Source: Corynebacterium glucuronolyticum DSM 44120
GTDB taxonomy: Bacteria > Actinomycetota > Actinomycetes > Mycobacteriales > Mycobacteriaceae
Reading direction: 5' to 3'
DNA length: 64,000 nucleotides
Assembly (NCBI RefSeq): GCF_030440595.1
Contig: NZ_CP047452.1
Coordinates: 1,178,001 to 1,242,000 of the forward strand
Translations under genes and position numbers: made by a program
The notes under the pieces: model-generated
What the model was told of the DNA's origin: nothing
Seen by the model: only the letters and a program-made list of their open reading frames with translations
Databases searched by the model: none
Shown here: positions 45,140-54,177 of the stretch, piece by piece
Numbering within the stretch: position 1 is the first letter of the stretch
How the letters are laid out: every line of letters begins with the position of its first letter

Positions 45140-46282
45140 GTGCATAAGTCAGATAAACCATGTGTTCTTGCTCCGGCGGGCCCAGCTTGGGCCGGGTCCC
45201 TCATGGGGACCTCAATTGCTGCGTCACTCACCTCTGCTCACGGTCTACCCGGGTGGGTATCCACCTTCTTTACCACGATTGCAGCGGGCATCCTCGTGAC
45301 TATCACGGTCGGCTGGCTTATCCACCGCAACCCCCACTTCTCCCACACCCTCATGCCAGCGTGGGGCATGTACGCCATGGGCATCCTCGCCTGCGGATCC
45401 GCTTGGACAGCGGTCACTGGCAATGACTGGTTCCAGATCATCTCCTGGTGGATCGGAACACCACTGGGGATCATTGTGTGCCTCAACCAGCTGCGCGGAT
45501 TCGCCGGCGCGCCCACCTTCCAATGGGGGCTTGCACTTGTAGCCCCGATGGTTGGGGCTACAAGTGGGGGCCAACTTGCACCCGACCACGGGGGGCTTTA
45601 TCACACTGCGGGTATCGCATGTTTTGTGCTCTCACTGGTCACCGCGCTGCCCATTTTTGCGCGCGTGTACATCGATGTCGTCCGTGGGAAGTTGCACCTC
45701 CCAGGCCAAATCGCCGGAACAGCGTGGATTCCCCTTGGTGTCGTGGGTCAGTCGACAGCAGCTGCGCAGGTTCTCTTCGGGGGTAAGTTTGCCATCATTT
45801 ACGGTGCCGTTATGCTCATCGCCGGCATCAGGATGGTCGAGTTCGCTATGAAGAAGTTCTACGTTGCCGTGTTCGAGTGGGACGGCTACAGCCCCGGCTG
45901 GTGGGGCTCGACATTCCCCACCGGTACGTTGTGCCTGGGTACTCACTTATTGAGCAAAACAGCTTCTGCGGAGTGGCTCAACTACGTGTCAATTTTCTTC
46001 CTCATCCTGTTGCTCTGCCACTGGACGATTTGTTGCGCCCGGTGGGCGACATGGTTGCTCCGGGAGTCGCCGACAGCACACCGCTACCACGCCAAACGCC
46101 ACCCCACCCTCGTCATCGAGGATCCACGCTTTCACCATGGAGAAGCTGAACCTGCATCGAACGACGACGGGGGCGACTTTGTCGTGGAGAGCCATGCCGA
46201 TTCAACAGATCCCGATCATGAGCGCCTGAGTAAGGAAGGCCTAGCAGCACACCCTGCGGTCTCTGGAGCGCGGGGAGTATAA
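45140..46282 (+). CDS. TDT-family (TehA/Mae1-like) anion transporter
   Basis: 380-residue membrane protein with about ten hydrophobic segments (residues ~15-315). It matches the tellurite-resistance/dicarboxylate transporter family, whose members are anion channels or proton-linked carriers for malate, succinate, sulfite or related anions. The pattern SLMGTSIAASLTSAHG early and the WWGSTFPTGTLCLG block late are typical. The C-terminal ~65 residues are hydrophilic, His- and Asp-rich. Start GTG 45140 lies just after TTAATAG, so the mRNA leader may be very short. Likely under control of the divergent LysR gene; the substrate is unproven. Confidence 0.85.
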   Translation: MHKSDKPCVLAPAGPAWAGSLMGTSIAASLTSAHGLPGWVSTFFTTIAAGILVTITVGWLIHRNPHFSHTLMPAWGMYAMGILACGSAWTAVTGNDWFQIISWWIGTPLGIIVCLNQLRGFAGAPTFQWGLALVAPMVGATSGGQLAPDHGGLYHTAGIACFVLSLVTALPIFARVYIDVVRGKLHLPGQIAGTAWIPLGVVGQSTAAAQVLFGGKFAIIYGAVMLIAGIRMVEFAMKKFYVAVFEWDGYSPGWWGSTFPTGTLCLGTHLLSKTASAEWLNYVSIFFLILLLCHWTICCARWATWLLRESPTAHRYHAKRHPTLVIEDPRFHHGEAEPASNDDGGDFVVESHADSTDPDHERLSKEGLAAHPAVSGARGV

Positions 46283-46429
46283 ACGACGGAGTTTGCGCAC
46301 AGAATTAGGCAGTTACAGCGGGATTTCCAGGGACACCGGAGCCGACTCGTCTAAACCTGGATAGATTCATTTGGGACATGTGGGGGTAGGCAGTTGCCGG
46401 AAAGTTCGGATTAATCTTAAGCTAATTGC

Positions 46430-46521
46430 GCACCACGGGAGCTGACAGGAAATCCTGTCGGCTGAGATGCCTCGCGGCGAACCGTAGAACCTGATCCGGG
46501 TAATACCGGCGAGAGGAAGGG
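46430..46521 (+). promoter_or_regulatory. TPP riboswitch (THI element)
   Basis: The thi-box is clear: CACGGGAGC, then GGCTGAGATG, then ACCGTAGAACCTGATCCGGG and TAATACCGGCGAGAGGAAGG. The element ends ten bases before the ykoE ATG, and its last purine run (GAGAGGAAGGGA) contains the ribosome binding site. TPP binding should therefore act mainly on translation start of ykoE. Confidence 0.96.
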
Positions 46522-46530
46522 ATAACTTTC

Positions 46531-47190
46531 ATGAACAATTCTGTCAACCCAGCGGACGAAAAGGGCACTGCAGGAGTGCCTGTCCGCACATCGGGGCCAT
46601 CCAGGAAAACAGACACGCGTGGCTGGCGTGGCATCGACATCATTACTGCCGCAGTTTTAGCTGTGGCATGTGGCCTCATCTTCTGGCTGTGGAATATGGT
46701 CGGCGGCGCGGGTTTTACAGCCTTGGACACACTGACACCCGGGTTTGGTGGTCTGGTGACGGGCACGTGGTTCTTGGGTGGTGTCCTTGGCGGATTAGTC
46801 ATCCGGAAACCAGGTGCCGCGATCTTCGTTGAGCTGGTTGCCGCTTGTGTTTCTGCTGTGCTGGGAAGCCAGTGGGGAATCTCGACGCTGTACTCGGGAA
46901 TCGCGCAGGGGCTTGGTGCCGAGATCGTTTTCGCTATCTTCGGTTACAAGAAATTCGGATTGCAAATCGCAGCTCTTGCCGGTGCTGCATCAGGCATCGG
47001 AGCGTTCTGCCTCGAGTTGTTCACCAGTGGCAATCTCGCTAAGAGCGCAGAATTTAACCTCATCTACATTGTCTGTCTCATCATTTCTGGCGCGATTCTC
47101 GCAGGCATCATTGGCCACTATCTGGTGAAGGCCCTCGCACAGACCGGCGCTCTCGACAGGTTCGCAGCTGGACGCGCAGCGAAGGCTTAA
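46531..47190 (+). CDS. ykoE: YkoE-like substrate-binding (S) component of thiamine/HMP ECF transporter
   Basis: 219 residues: ~35 hydrophilic residues, then five to six membrane segments (IDIITAAVLAVACGLIFWLW first). WGISTLYSGIAQGLGAEIVFA and KFGLQIAALAGAASGIGAF fit the YkoE family. It is the membrane S component that captures a thiamine precursor (hydroxymethylpyrimidine) or thiamine for the YkoDC energising module. The TPP riboswitch immediately upstream supports the thiamine role. ATG 46531 uses the riboswitch-embedded AAGG site. Confidence 0.9.
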   Translation: MNNSVNPADEKGTAGVPVRTSGPSRKTDTRGWRGIDIITAAVLAVACGLIFWLWNMVGGAGFTALDTLTPGFGGLVTGTWFLGGVLGGLVIRKPGAAIFVELVAACVSAVLGSQWGISTLYSGIAQGLGAEIVFAIFGYKKFGLQIAALAGAASGIGAFCLELFTSGNLAKSAEFNLIYIVCLIISGAILAGIIGHYLVKALAQTGALDRFAAGRAAKA

Positions 47191-47340
47191 ACAAAAAAGT
47201 CGAGAATAAAAGCCTCGAGAAAAGCCAGGCTTATCTCACGTACGCGCACCCAGCCTGTCAGAAAAATGCTTGAAGCCTAAACCGAGCCGACTGCATCTGA
47301 GGCCCGCACTCCGACAAGCTTTGCGGGCGCTGATGGGCGA

Positions 47341-47484
47341 GTGTGGTTCCCGCAGGGCGGAGTCCACCTGCATCTGGGAAAGAAAACAGCGGTTGGCACC
47401 TCAATCGCTGGGGCTCCAGGCGTGCTTTCTGCGCCTGCCACACGTGAAAAGGAGAAAGACATGCTTGTGGGGACGGCACGATGA
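47341..47484 (+). CDS. Possible small ORF stop-start coupled to ykoD
   Basis: The 290-bp ykoE-ykoD gap has a frame open from 47281 to a TGA at 47482-47484 that overlaps the ykoD ATG (ATGA). From GTG 47341 it would give 47 residues beginning MWFPQGGVHLHLGKK. From ATG 47461, which has an excellent AAAAGGAG site, it would give only seven residues. Either could couple translation into ykoD. There is no family match, so the small protein itself is speculative; the ATGA junction and the strong upstream binding site are directly visible. Confidence 0.35.
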   Translation: MWFPQGGVHLHLGKKTAVGTSIAGAPGVLSAPATREKEKDMLVGTAR

Positions 47485-48839
47485 CGACGAGACCAGTAGG
47501 TTCACGTAATCGTCAGGAGCACGGGGATGTGGTGGTGGAAGCCACAAATTTGGGATACACGCATGCGTCCCGCGGAATCCCCGCTTTCACGGGTCTTGAC
47601 CTCACAATCGAGCGGGGGGAGCGCGTTCTTCTAACTGGCGATTCCGGGGCGGGAAAATCTACGCTCTTATCGCTCATCGCGGGTCTATACACGAGCGATG
47701 ACGAAGGTGCACAGGAGGGGAGTCTCACTGTCCGGGGTTCCGTGGGGATGGTGTTGCAGGATCCTGATTCACAGGTGATCTGTAACCGGGTCAGCGATAA
47801 CGTGGCTTTCGGTGCAGAAAATCTCGGAATTGATCCGGAGGAAATCTGGAACCGTGTACGAACGTCACTGGACTTGGTGGGACTGTCGGTTCCCCTTGAC
47901 CATCAGGCATCCAAGCTATCCGGTGGTCAAAAACAACGACTCGCTCTGGCCGGAATTTTGGCAATGAAGCCGGATATCATCATTCTCGACGAACCTACGG
48001 CGAACCTCGATCCCGAGGGGGCTGAAGATATTGTTCGAGCGGTCGATTCGGTTGCGCACTCCGTGGGGGCGACGCTCATTGTGGTGGAGCATTCCCCTGC
48101 GCTGTGGCTGCCACTAATGGACACCGTCTATCGCATGGAAAAAGATGGTATCCACCAGATTGCTCCCGCAGATGCTGTAGTTACGTTCGACTTACCGGAG
48201 CATAGAACAGTTACTCCAGAGGCCAGTAATCTTATTGAAACAACGGATCTGCAGACAATATGGGGGCCACCGCGGTCTGTTGCGCTTCCCGAGGGATATT
48301 CGACGGTCATCCGTGGAGCGAACGGTACAGGAAAAACCACCCTTGCTCTCACACTTGCAGGACTGGAAAAAGCGGTTGGGGGGCACATGTATATTGCAGA
48401 TTCGCTTCGACAAGGCTTATCAGGTCCCCCGCACACATGGCGCTCGCGCGAATTAGCCCGTCGCGTAGGGTACGTTTTCCAAAACCCAGAGCATCAATTC
48501 GTAGCCCGCACTGTTGCTGCGGAGCTTGCTGTTGGTGGTGCAGACAGGAAACGTGTCGCCGAGCTAGTGGAGCGGCTACGCCTTGGTCACGTCCTTGATG
48601 CCAACCCCTTTACCTTATCTGGTGGTGAAAAGCGGCGTTTGTCTGTCGCGACGGCTCTTGCCAACGCGCCACGCCTCGTCCTTCTTGACGAGCCAACCTT
48701 TGGGCAAGATAAGACGACGTTTGTAGAGTTGGTTGGTTTAATCCGTGAGCTGACAGTCAATGGAGTGACAGTGTGCTCGATCACGCATGATCCTGTATTT
48801 GAACACAGCCTCGGCGATCACACGGAGGTGCTCCTATGA
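47481..48839 (+). CDS. ykoD: Duplicated ABC ATPase of the thiamine/HMP ECF transporter
   Basis: 452 residues holding two ATPase domains in one chain. Domain 1 has Walker A TGDSGAGKST, signature LSGGQKQRLALA and Walker B IIILDEPTANLDPEG. Domain 2 has Walker A RGANGTGKTT, signature LSGGEKRRLSVA and Walker B LVLLDEPTFGQD. This matches YkoD, the fused EcfA pair. It energises uptake through YkoE with YkoC. The stop overlaps the ykoC ATG. The start overlaps the TGA of a short upstream frame. Confidence 0.93.
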   Translation: MTTRPVGSRNRQEHGDVVVEATNLGYTHASRGIPAFTGLDLTIERGERVLLTGDSGAGKSTLLSLIAGLYTSDDEGAQEGSLTVRGSVGMVLQDPDSQVICNRVSDNVAFGAENLGIDPEEIWNRVRTSLDLVGLSVPLDHQASKLSGGQKQRLALAGILAMKPDIIILDEPTANLDPEGAEDIVRAVDSVAHSVGATLIVVEHSPALWLPLMDTVYRMEKDGIHQIAPADAVVTFDLPEHRTVTPEASNLIETTDLQTIWGPPRSVALPEGYSTVIRGANGTGKTTLALTLAGLEKAVGGHMYIADSLRQGLSGPPHTWRSRELARRVGYVFQNPEHQFVARTVAAELAVGGADRKRVAELVERLRLGHVLDANPFTLSGGEKRRLSVATALANAPRLVLLDEPTFGQDKTTFVELVGLIRELTVNGVTVCSITHDPVFEHSLGDHTEVLL

Positions 48840-49636
48840 CAGCTGCAACGCAGCACACGAAAGGGCTGGGCGTAGGGGGACTGAACCCCGTAACGCGCCT
48901 CTTCATGGTTTTCATTTTCACCTTGCCGCTCTTTTTCACTGTGGATTGGGTATCGGCGACGGTGGCAATCGCTATCGAGCTCATCGCAATACCTATTCTC
49001 CAGGTACCAGTGAGGATGGTAGTCAGGCGAAGTATTCCCCTTCTTATCGCTGCTGGCCTCGGTGCCATTCCCATGATGCTGTACGGGCAGGCCGACGGAC
49101 ACACCTACGCGTCGTTTCTGACAGCACAAATCACGGATAATTCGCTTCAGCTGGCAGCGGGGATCTTTGTTCGTGTCCTCGCTGTTGGCCTTCCCGTAGT
49201 AGTCGTTTCTCACGGTGTGGATCCGACGGATGTAGGGCGCGCGCTCGCCCAGGTTCTGCACCTCCCCGCACGATTTGTCCTGGGCACCGTGGCAGCGCTG
49301 CAGATGCTCACAGCTCTGCGAGAAGACCTCCATGCTATGCACCAGTCCCGCCGTTCCCGTGGACTGATAGACCAGCGAGGTTTCGGTCACCGCTTCCGCA
49401 ATGCGATTACGCTTGCATTCGGGCTTCTCGTACAGTCGCTTCGTCGAGCCTCCACGCTATCGGTGGCTATGGAGGCACGTGGATTTTCCTACGCTCATCG
49501 TCGTACGTGGGCGAAGCCGTCCACTCTGCGTGCTGTAGACGTGGTTGCGCTCGCTATCACCACTGTTCTCGCAGCCGTCCCTATTATTGTTTCTGTCGCT
49601 ACAGGCTCTTTCCGTCTCTTTGGAGTTTTTGGCTAG
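48836..49636 (+). CDS. ykoC: EcfT-like transmembrane coupling protein (CbiQ family)
   Basis: 266 residues with about five membrane segments. The coupling helices carry the Ala-Arg-Gly-type motifs (MHQSRRSRGLIDQRGFG and AMEARGFSYAHRRTW) that dock on the ATPases. It overlaps ykoD by four bases (ATGA). Together YkoE, YkoD and YkoC form the ECF importer under the TPP riboswitch. The next gene starts immediately after its TAG, so a four-gene transcript is likely. Confidence 0.9.
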   Translation: MTAATQHTKGLGVGGLNPVTRLFMVFIFTLPLFFTVDWVSATVAIAIELIAIPILQVPVRMVVRRSIPLLIAAGLGAIPMMLYGQADGHTYASFLTAQITDNSLQLAAGIFVRVLAVGLPVVVVSHGVDPTDVGRALAQVLHLPARFVLGTVAALQMLTALREDLHAMHQSRRSRGLIDQRGFGHRFRNAITLAFGLLVQSLRRASTLSVAMEARGFSYAHRRTWAKPSTLRAVDVVALAITTVLAAVPIIVSVATGSFRLFGVFG

Positions 49637-50284
49637 ATGGCGCGCACTATTCTTATCGATGGAAGGTCAGGAGCGGGTAAGACAACTTTTGCCGGGCTCG
49701 TTGGGGAGGCGACTGGCTTTCACGTCATCCACCTCGACGAGTTCTACCCTGGGTGGGGTGGCCTTATAGAGGGTGCTAGAATGGTCGAAAACTGTATCCT
49801 CCAAACGGATGACCCGGGTTATTTTCGGTGGGATTGGGGGAAGGAGCGACCGGGGGAGTGGGTGAGTGTTGATCCGAAGGCAGACCTCGTTATCGAGGGG
49901 GTCGGTTCGATTACGACAGGCAACGTCCGTGCCGCCCGTGAAAGATACGCAGAATCTAAAGAGGGCAAACTGTCCCAGGCGGAGGGGCTGGGCTGTCTCA
50001 CCGTATGGGTAGAAGTTCCCGACGGGCTTCGACGTCAACGCGCGCTGGCCAGGGACCCTGGGTTCGTTGATTTTTGGGAAATGTGGGCGCGTCAGGAGGA
50101 GTGCTTTGAACAGAGTTTTGAGAGAAAAGAAGAATTAAAGCAATGTAATATGAGGGTTCAATCGGCTGGGATCGGCTTTCAGGACAACGCGAAAATTCTA
50201 CGCTCGGCGCTGCAGGATTGCGTAGAGTGGGTACAATGTGGTGTGAAAGGAGCGGCACCTGGTTATAAGCAGAATTATTCTTAG
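49637..50284 (+). CDS. Small P-loop kinase-like protein, cotranscribed with ykoEDC
   Basis: 215 residues. Walker A DGRSGAGKTTFA is near residue 10; HVIHLDEFYPGW is the substrate loop and LVIEGVGSITTGNV the acidic strand. DFWEMWARQEECF suggests the lid/helix. It is similar in design to the 194-residue protein at 15.2 kb (uridine kinase-like). Its ATG directly follows the ykoC stop, so it rides on the thiamine-regulated transcript. A role in phosphorylating an imported thiamine precursor would be attractive but is only inferred from position. Confidence 0.72.
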   Translation: MARTILIDGRSGAGKTTFAGLVGEATGFHVIHLDEFYPGWGGLIEGARMVENCILQTDDPGYFRWDWGKERPGEWVSVDPKADLVIEGVGSITTGNVRAARERYAESKEGKLSQAEGLGCLTVWVEVPDGLRRQRALARDPGFVDFWEMWARQEECFEQSFERKEELKQCNMRVQSAGIGFQDNAKILRSALQDCVEWVQCGVKGAAPGYKQNYS

Positions 50285-50444
50285 ATTTACGTATTTACCT
50301 GGGGAAAAACAACTTTGAGCAATCGTAATATGTTTTGTTTATCTCGTGAAATGATGTAGATTTGAGGGCGAGTAATTTTGCGAAAGAACGTGATTTCAAT
50401 CATGTTAAAAGTTCTGTAACCATTACATCCTTATAGGATCTAAG

Positions 50445-50960
50445 ATGGGAGTTATGACGAGAATGGATAAACTTGTCGTCATCGGCTCGCCGGGATCCGG
50501 TAAGCGGGCGTTTAGCACCGCACTTTCCAGCGTCTCTGGGTTGCCAGTGACACATCTGGATACACTCTACTGGAACGACGACGGCACATACGTTGGAGAC
50601 GACACCTTTTTCGCCAGGGTCGATGAGGCCATGGCGGATGGTCGTTGGATCATTAGCGGTACCTATCTTAACGTTCTCGGTAAGCTCCTTGATGCCAGCG
50701 ATGGAGCATTCTTCCTTGATTACTCACTTGAAGCGTGTTTGGAAAGCGTAAAGAACTATAAGGCGCAGAACGACGGTGCGGCGTGGATCGCTGCGCCAGG
50801 TGCAAACGAGAACGAAGCATCGTTCATCAACAAGTTCCACATGGAATCGCGCCCCAAAGTCTTTGAGGAACTGCGTCGCAGGCCTCGGCTCCTTGTCAAC
50901 CGCTTCACCACTAATGCTGGAGCCACTACGTATCTTCGTGCCATGGGGTGGCGCCAATAG
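50445..50960 (+). CDS. Small P-loop protein, DNA topology modulation (FlaR)-like
   Basis: 171 residues. GSPGSGKRAFSTALSSVSG is a Walker A loop in which the usual Ser/Thr after Lys is Arg, unusual for an active NTPase. THLDTLYWNDDGTY follows, and GRWIISGTYLNVL marks the FlaR/adenylate-kinase-like family. A Lys/Arg-rich helix (SRPKVFEELRRRPRLLV) lies near the end. Three in-frame ATG codons (50445, 50454, 50463) make the start uncertain. It is 160 bp downstream of the previous P-loop gene on the same strand. Function unknown. Confidence 0.65.
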   Translation: MGVMTRMDKLVVIGSPGSGKRAFSTALSSVSGLPVTHLDTLYWNDDGTYVGDDTFFARVDEAMADGRWIISGTYLNVLGKLLDASDGAFFLDYSLEACLESVKNYKAQNDGAAWIAAPGANENEASFINKFHMESRPKVFEELRRRPRLLVNRFTTNAGATTYLRAMGWRQ

Positions 50961-51420
50961 CCTTATAGGGTGCTCGCATGGCCACCGCAAGCGGTGAGTC
51001 TCGCATACAGAGGCGGTTCCTCGCTCGTAGGCTAATGAACGGAGATTCCGGCTGCTAGGGGGATGAGGCTACCGAGTGGTAGTCTCAACCATGCCACTGT
51101 GGCCATTGATTTGGCACCCAGGACCCCTGAAAGCCGCCTCATGGGCATGAAGTCATACCGCGTCCCCTCGCTATGTACACACTGAGACGCGTGAGGCAGA
51201 GAAATACTACAGCAACTGTCCGAAAAAAGGGGGGCTCTACCTTCCCCAGAGGCGAAAACATCCCGTGAGTGGGGCACAGCCCTTGCATTGTCTCCATAGT
51301 TCATTGTTATGAGGGGGATCCCGCCGAACTGCAGGTACCATTAGTGCGGACAACGCTTCCGCAACAGAAGAAAGGCTTCCTACCGCGTGGTAGGAAGCCT
51401 GTTCTAGGTTATGTTTGTTA
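50961..51420. other. Intergenic stretch upstream of the IS nest
   Basis: No convincing gene. A 90-codon frame on the minus strand (51032-51304) has a short hydrophobic end but no family features. A perfect 12-bp hairpin AGGCTTCCTACC / GGTAGGAAGCCT (51373-51400) precedes GTTCT and is probably a terminator left by a lost or displaced gene. Confidence 0.5.
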
Positions 51421-51469
51421 TGTCCCAGTAGTTTTTGGACTCGGAGTCCAGTGACTTTTTGTACGTGGT
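51421..51469 (-). mobile_element. Solo terminal repeat of the IS481-like element
   Basis: TGTCCCAGTAGTTTTTGGAC and the following TCGGAGTCCAGTGAC are the reverse complement of the 3' end of the IS481-like copies at 54.8 and 57.67 kb (palindrome GGACTC-GAGTCC, ending GGACATAA). It is cut by the IS21-family insertion at 51470. Confidence 0.7.
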
Positions 51470-51575
51470 TGCCAAGAGCGGTGAGTTGGTACTGGGTTTG
51501 TGTTGATGTGGTACTGGGGGGTTGTGCGTTGTTGGTACTGGCCCCTGCCAGTGTGAGGCAGGGGCCAGGGGTGGG

Positions 51576-52337
51576 TTAGTTTTCGGCGTTTTGGGTGTTG
51601 AGGTGTCTTCTCATATCGTATTGGCCAATTTTGATGCGTTGACCATTGTTGAGCCTGCTTACGAGCGAGTCTGCGCCGACTGGGTTGGGGAGGGTTTCTC
51701 GCCAGTATGCGGCGGTTGATTGTGAGGAGACGATGATGGGCAGACGCCCGTCTCTTTCGAATACGATGCGGGTTAGGTCTTCTTGTCCGCGTTGGTCTAT
51801 TCCGATGGTGAGGAAGTCATCGATGATAAGCACATCGATGTTGCACAGTTTTCTCATTTTGTCGATATAGCCTTGGTCTGTCGGCAGGAAGACCGCTAGT
51901 TCATCTACAAGCTGGTCAAGCCGGTAGTACGCGACACTGAACCCACTTTGGCAGGCGGCAATGCCTAGGGCACAGGCAATGTAGGTTTTTCCTGTTCCTG
52001 TGGGGGCGAGGATATGAATGTTGGTGGGGTTTTCCCGCCAGTTGGTTGCTGCCAGCCTTTTCAATTGCCGCATGTTGATGCCACGTTGATCTGGGTGGAT
52101 AACTTCGTGGAGGGTGGCATCTGGGTAGCGAAATTTTGCTTGCGTGATCGCTTTGTCGATGTTTCTCGCGGTGCGTTGCGCGAAGGCCTCATCTACTGCG
52201 GCTAGGAAGATATCCTCGGGAAGCGCATCGGTGTGTGCTTCATCAGTGACAATGGAAAAGAAGACGTCAGCAAAGGTTGATACGCGTAGGGTGCGCATTT
52301 TTTGACGTGTTGTTTCGTCGACCTCAAAGCGTGTCAT
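51576..52337 (-). CDS. istB: IS21-family helper ATPase IstB
   Basis: 253-residue DnaC/AAA+-like ATPase. Walker A is APTGTGKTYIACALG (~residue 110) and Walker B DVLIIDDFLTIG. IstB stimulates IstA-mediated transposition and steers target choice. Its ATG overlaps the istA stop (ATGA), so the two are translationally coupled. Full length and undisturbed. Confidence 0.93.
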   Translation of the reverse strand: MTRFEVDETTRQKMRTLRVSTFADVFFSIVTDEAHTDALPEDIFLAAVDEAFAQRTARNIDKAITQAKFRYPDATLHEVIHPDQRGINMRQLKRLAATNWRENPTNIHILAPTGTGKTYIACALGIAACQSGFSVAYYRLDQLVDELAVFLPTDQGYIDKMRKLCNIDVLIIDDFLTIGIDQRGQEDLTRIVFERDGRLPIIVSSQSTAAYWRETLPNPVGADSLVSRLNNGQRIKIGQYDMRRHLNTQNAEN

Positions 52338-54016
52338 TGCAGGTTTCCTCCTTCCTGGCTTGTGTGTGTGCCGTATGGGAACACATCGTTTACAAGGCCG
52401 GTGTCACCGTCGTCTGCGTAGTGTTCGATCGGTCGGATGAACACGTCATTGGCACTGAACTGCGTTATGTCCACCGGTGTGGACTGTGGTGTGCGTGCCA
52501 CATCACAACCGCTGCGGTGCGGGGTGTGGCCGTTTTTCATCTCATGGGCGATCGTTGTTTGCAGTCGCTGCAATACCGTCATGGTGGGGACAAGCTTTTT
52601 GTTTAAAGCTTCACGGCAGGCCGGTTCAAGGGTTGTTTTACCGTGCTTTTTGCCCAGCTTGGCAAGAATATTGCGTACCTGGAACAACCCTTTGGGAGTG
52701 GCTGCTTGATTCCTGTCAATAATCATTGTGACAACGGTAAGCGTTGCCGGCCCGAACGAGGATGCCCAGGAGATAAGCTCATCCCGGGTAAGCACATTAT
52801 GGCTGGTGTCCCCATCGGCAGGCCCGTGGGCAGGATCGGTTGAATACCGGTATTTAAAACCCGTAAGCCGCACATGTTCCGCGACGATATGCTCCCCGTC
52901 AAACAAGGTCACCAGCCCTGGAGTGATCCGTGCAGTAAGTCGTTTACCGACCAGCGTAAAAGGAACCGAATAGTACTGGTAGTCGCACATGACATGCCAG
53001 TTACGATCCACCTTGGGGTGTTTCCACACCACATCAGTAAACGCCGTTGCGGGAAGATCCCGCATCACCGGTGCTTCTTCCTCATCGAACCGCTTACGCC
53101 TGGTAGTGCCATCCGGGCGGGCAAGACCACTGTTGATGTCCTCCAGCCGGATAGCGATCTCCTCATTAAGATCATCCAGACTGTAAAACGTCACTCCATC
53201 GAAATAGCCCATGATCTTGGTGTAGGCAATCTGCACAGCACGCTCAACAGCTGCCTTATCCTTCGGGCGGGCAGGCCGTGTCGGCACGATTGTCATCTGG
53301 TAGTAATCAGCCAATTCCTGATACTTGGGCAACACCAAACGATACGTGGAATGCTTCTTCGGGCGATACGTCGCTGTTGGTGCATTATCCGGCACCACAA
53401 CAGATGGCACTTTCCCTAAATACTCCAAGGCTTGAACATGGCACTCCAACCACGCTGGCATCTTCTCGTTAGCCTTCGCAGTGACAAACATCAACCCGGA
53501 ATACGGGCACACCGCCACAAACAACGACGCTTTCATCCCCACCTCGCCGGTTGCAGCATCAACGATCGGGACCTTATCGCCTGCCCAATCCACATACAGT
53601 TCCTGGCCTGGTTCATGTTCAACCACCCCATCCAGGTCATTAACCCGCAGATAGTCACGCAACCCCGCACAAAACTGCGAATACTGGTACTTCACCTCCC
53701 CATCCGCAGACTCGGCCGCCAAGTAATCCATCCACAATTGATTCCTTGTCAGGTGCCGATTGTTCTTCAGACGCTGTGCCAGAGCTTTGAAATCTGGCTG
53801 GTCATACGCCTGACGCCGGTTACTGCGCCCATCGGAAAACCTGGAAACAAACCAACCCGGAGGCAGCAAACGAAACGACTCAGCCGTGATCGACTCCTCC
53901 GCGATAATGGCCTTCACCCGCGACACATCACGCCGCGAACAGCCAAGAACAGTAGTAATCCGAGAATACGACGCACCATCAAGACACATCGCCATAATCT
54001 CTTTGAAGTTAGCCAC
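52334..54016 (-). CDS. istA: IS21-family transposase IstA
   Basis: 560 residues from GTG 54016 (AAGGGG upstream). An N-terminal helix-turn-helix (EIMAMCLDGASYSRITTVLG) binds the end repeats. The DDE integrase core has the first Asp in ELYVDWAGDKVPI, the second in VVVPDNAP and the Glu in KAAVERAVQIAY. The C-terminal beta domain follows (WHVMCDYQYYSVPFTLVGKRL). No frameshift or stop is seen. Confidence 0.93.
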   Translation of the reverse strand: MANFKEIMAMCLDGASYSRITTVLGCSRRDVSRVKAIIAEESITAESFRLLPPGWFVSRFSDGRSNRRQAYDQPDFKALAQRLKNNRHLTRNQLWMDYLAAESADGEVKYQYSQFCAGLRDYLRVNDLDGVVEHEPGQELYVDWAGDKVPIVDAATGEVGMKASLFVAVCPYSGLMFVTAKANEKMPAWLECHVQALEYLGKVPSVVVPDNAPTATYRPKKHSTYRLVLPKYQELADYYQMTIVPTRPARPKDKAAVERAVQIAYTKIMGYFDGVTFYSLDDLNEEIAIRLEDINSGLARPDGTTRRKRFDEEEAPVMRDLPATAFTDVVWKHPKVDRNWHVMCDYQYYSVPFTLVGKRLTARITPGLVTLFDGEHIVAEHVRLTGFKYRYSTDPAHGPADGDTSHNVLTRDELISWASSFGPATLTVVTMIIDRNQAATPKGLFQVRNILAKLGKKHGKTTLEPACREALNKKLVPTMTVLQRLQTTIAHEMKNGHTPHRSGCDVARTPQSTPVDITQFSANDVFIRPIEHYADDGDTGLVNDVFPYGTHTSQEGGNLQ

Positions 54017-54177
54017 AAAGACCAACCCCTTCCATGTTGAAACTAGCCACGACGCCACAAGAACATGACGCCGCCACTAACAACAATGAAGGAAAAACCC
54101 ACCCAGTACCGACTACGCACACCCCCAGTACCAACTACGCAGACAACCGGTACCAACAACCCCTATTTCGCACGTGG

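Larger units (their letters stand above)
51470..54172 (-). mobile_element. Complete IS21-family insertion sequence (2703 bp)
   Basis: The ends begin TGCCAAGAGCGG (left) and, on the other strand, TGCGAAATAGGGG (right). Each end has three TGGTAC-type repeats spaced about 22 bp apart (left at 51487, 51509, 51533; right at 54106, 54128, 54150), as expected for IstA-binding sites. CGTGGT directly precedes 51470 and directly follows 54172, a 6-bp target-site duplication in the range made by IS21 elements. The element carries istA and istB, both intact, so it may still be mobile. Confidence 0.85.

Noticed and set aside
51032..51304. 90-codon minus-strand frame ending in a hydrophobic stretch
   Set aside because: The stretch is too short and isolated to assign, and composition alone does not support a gene; possibly a remnant.
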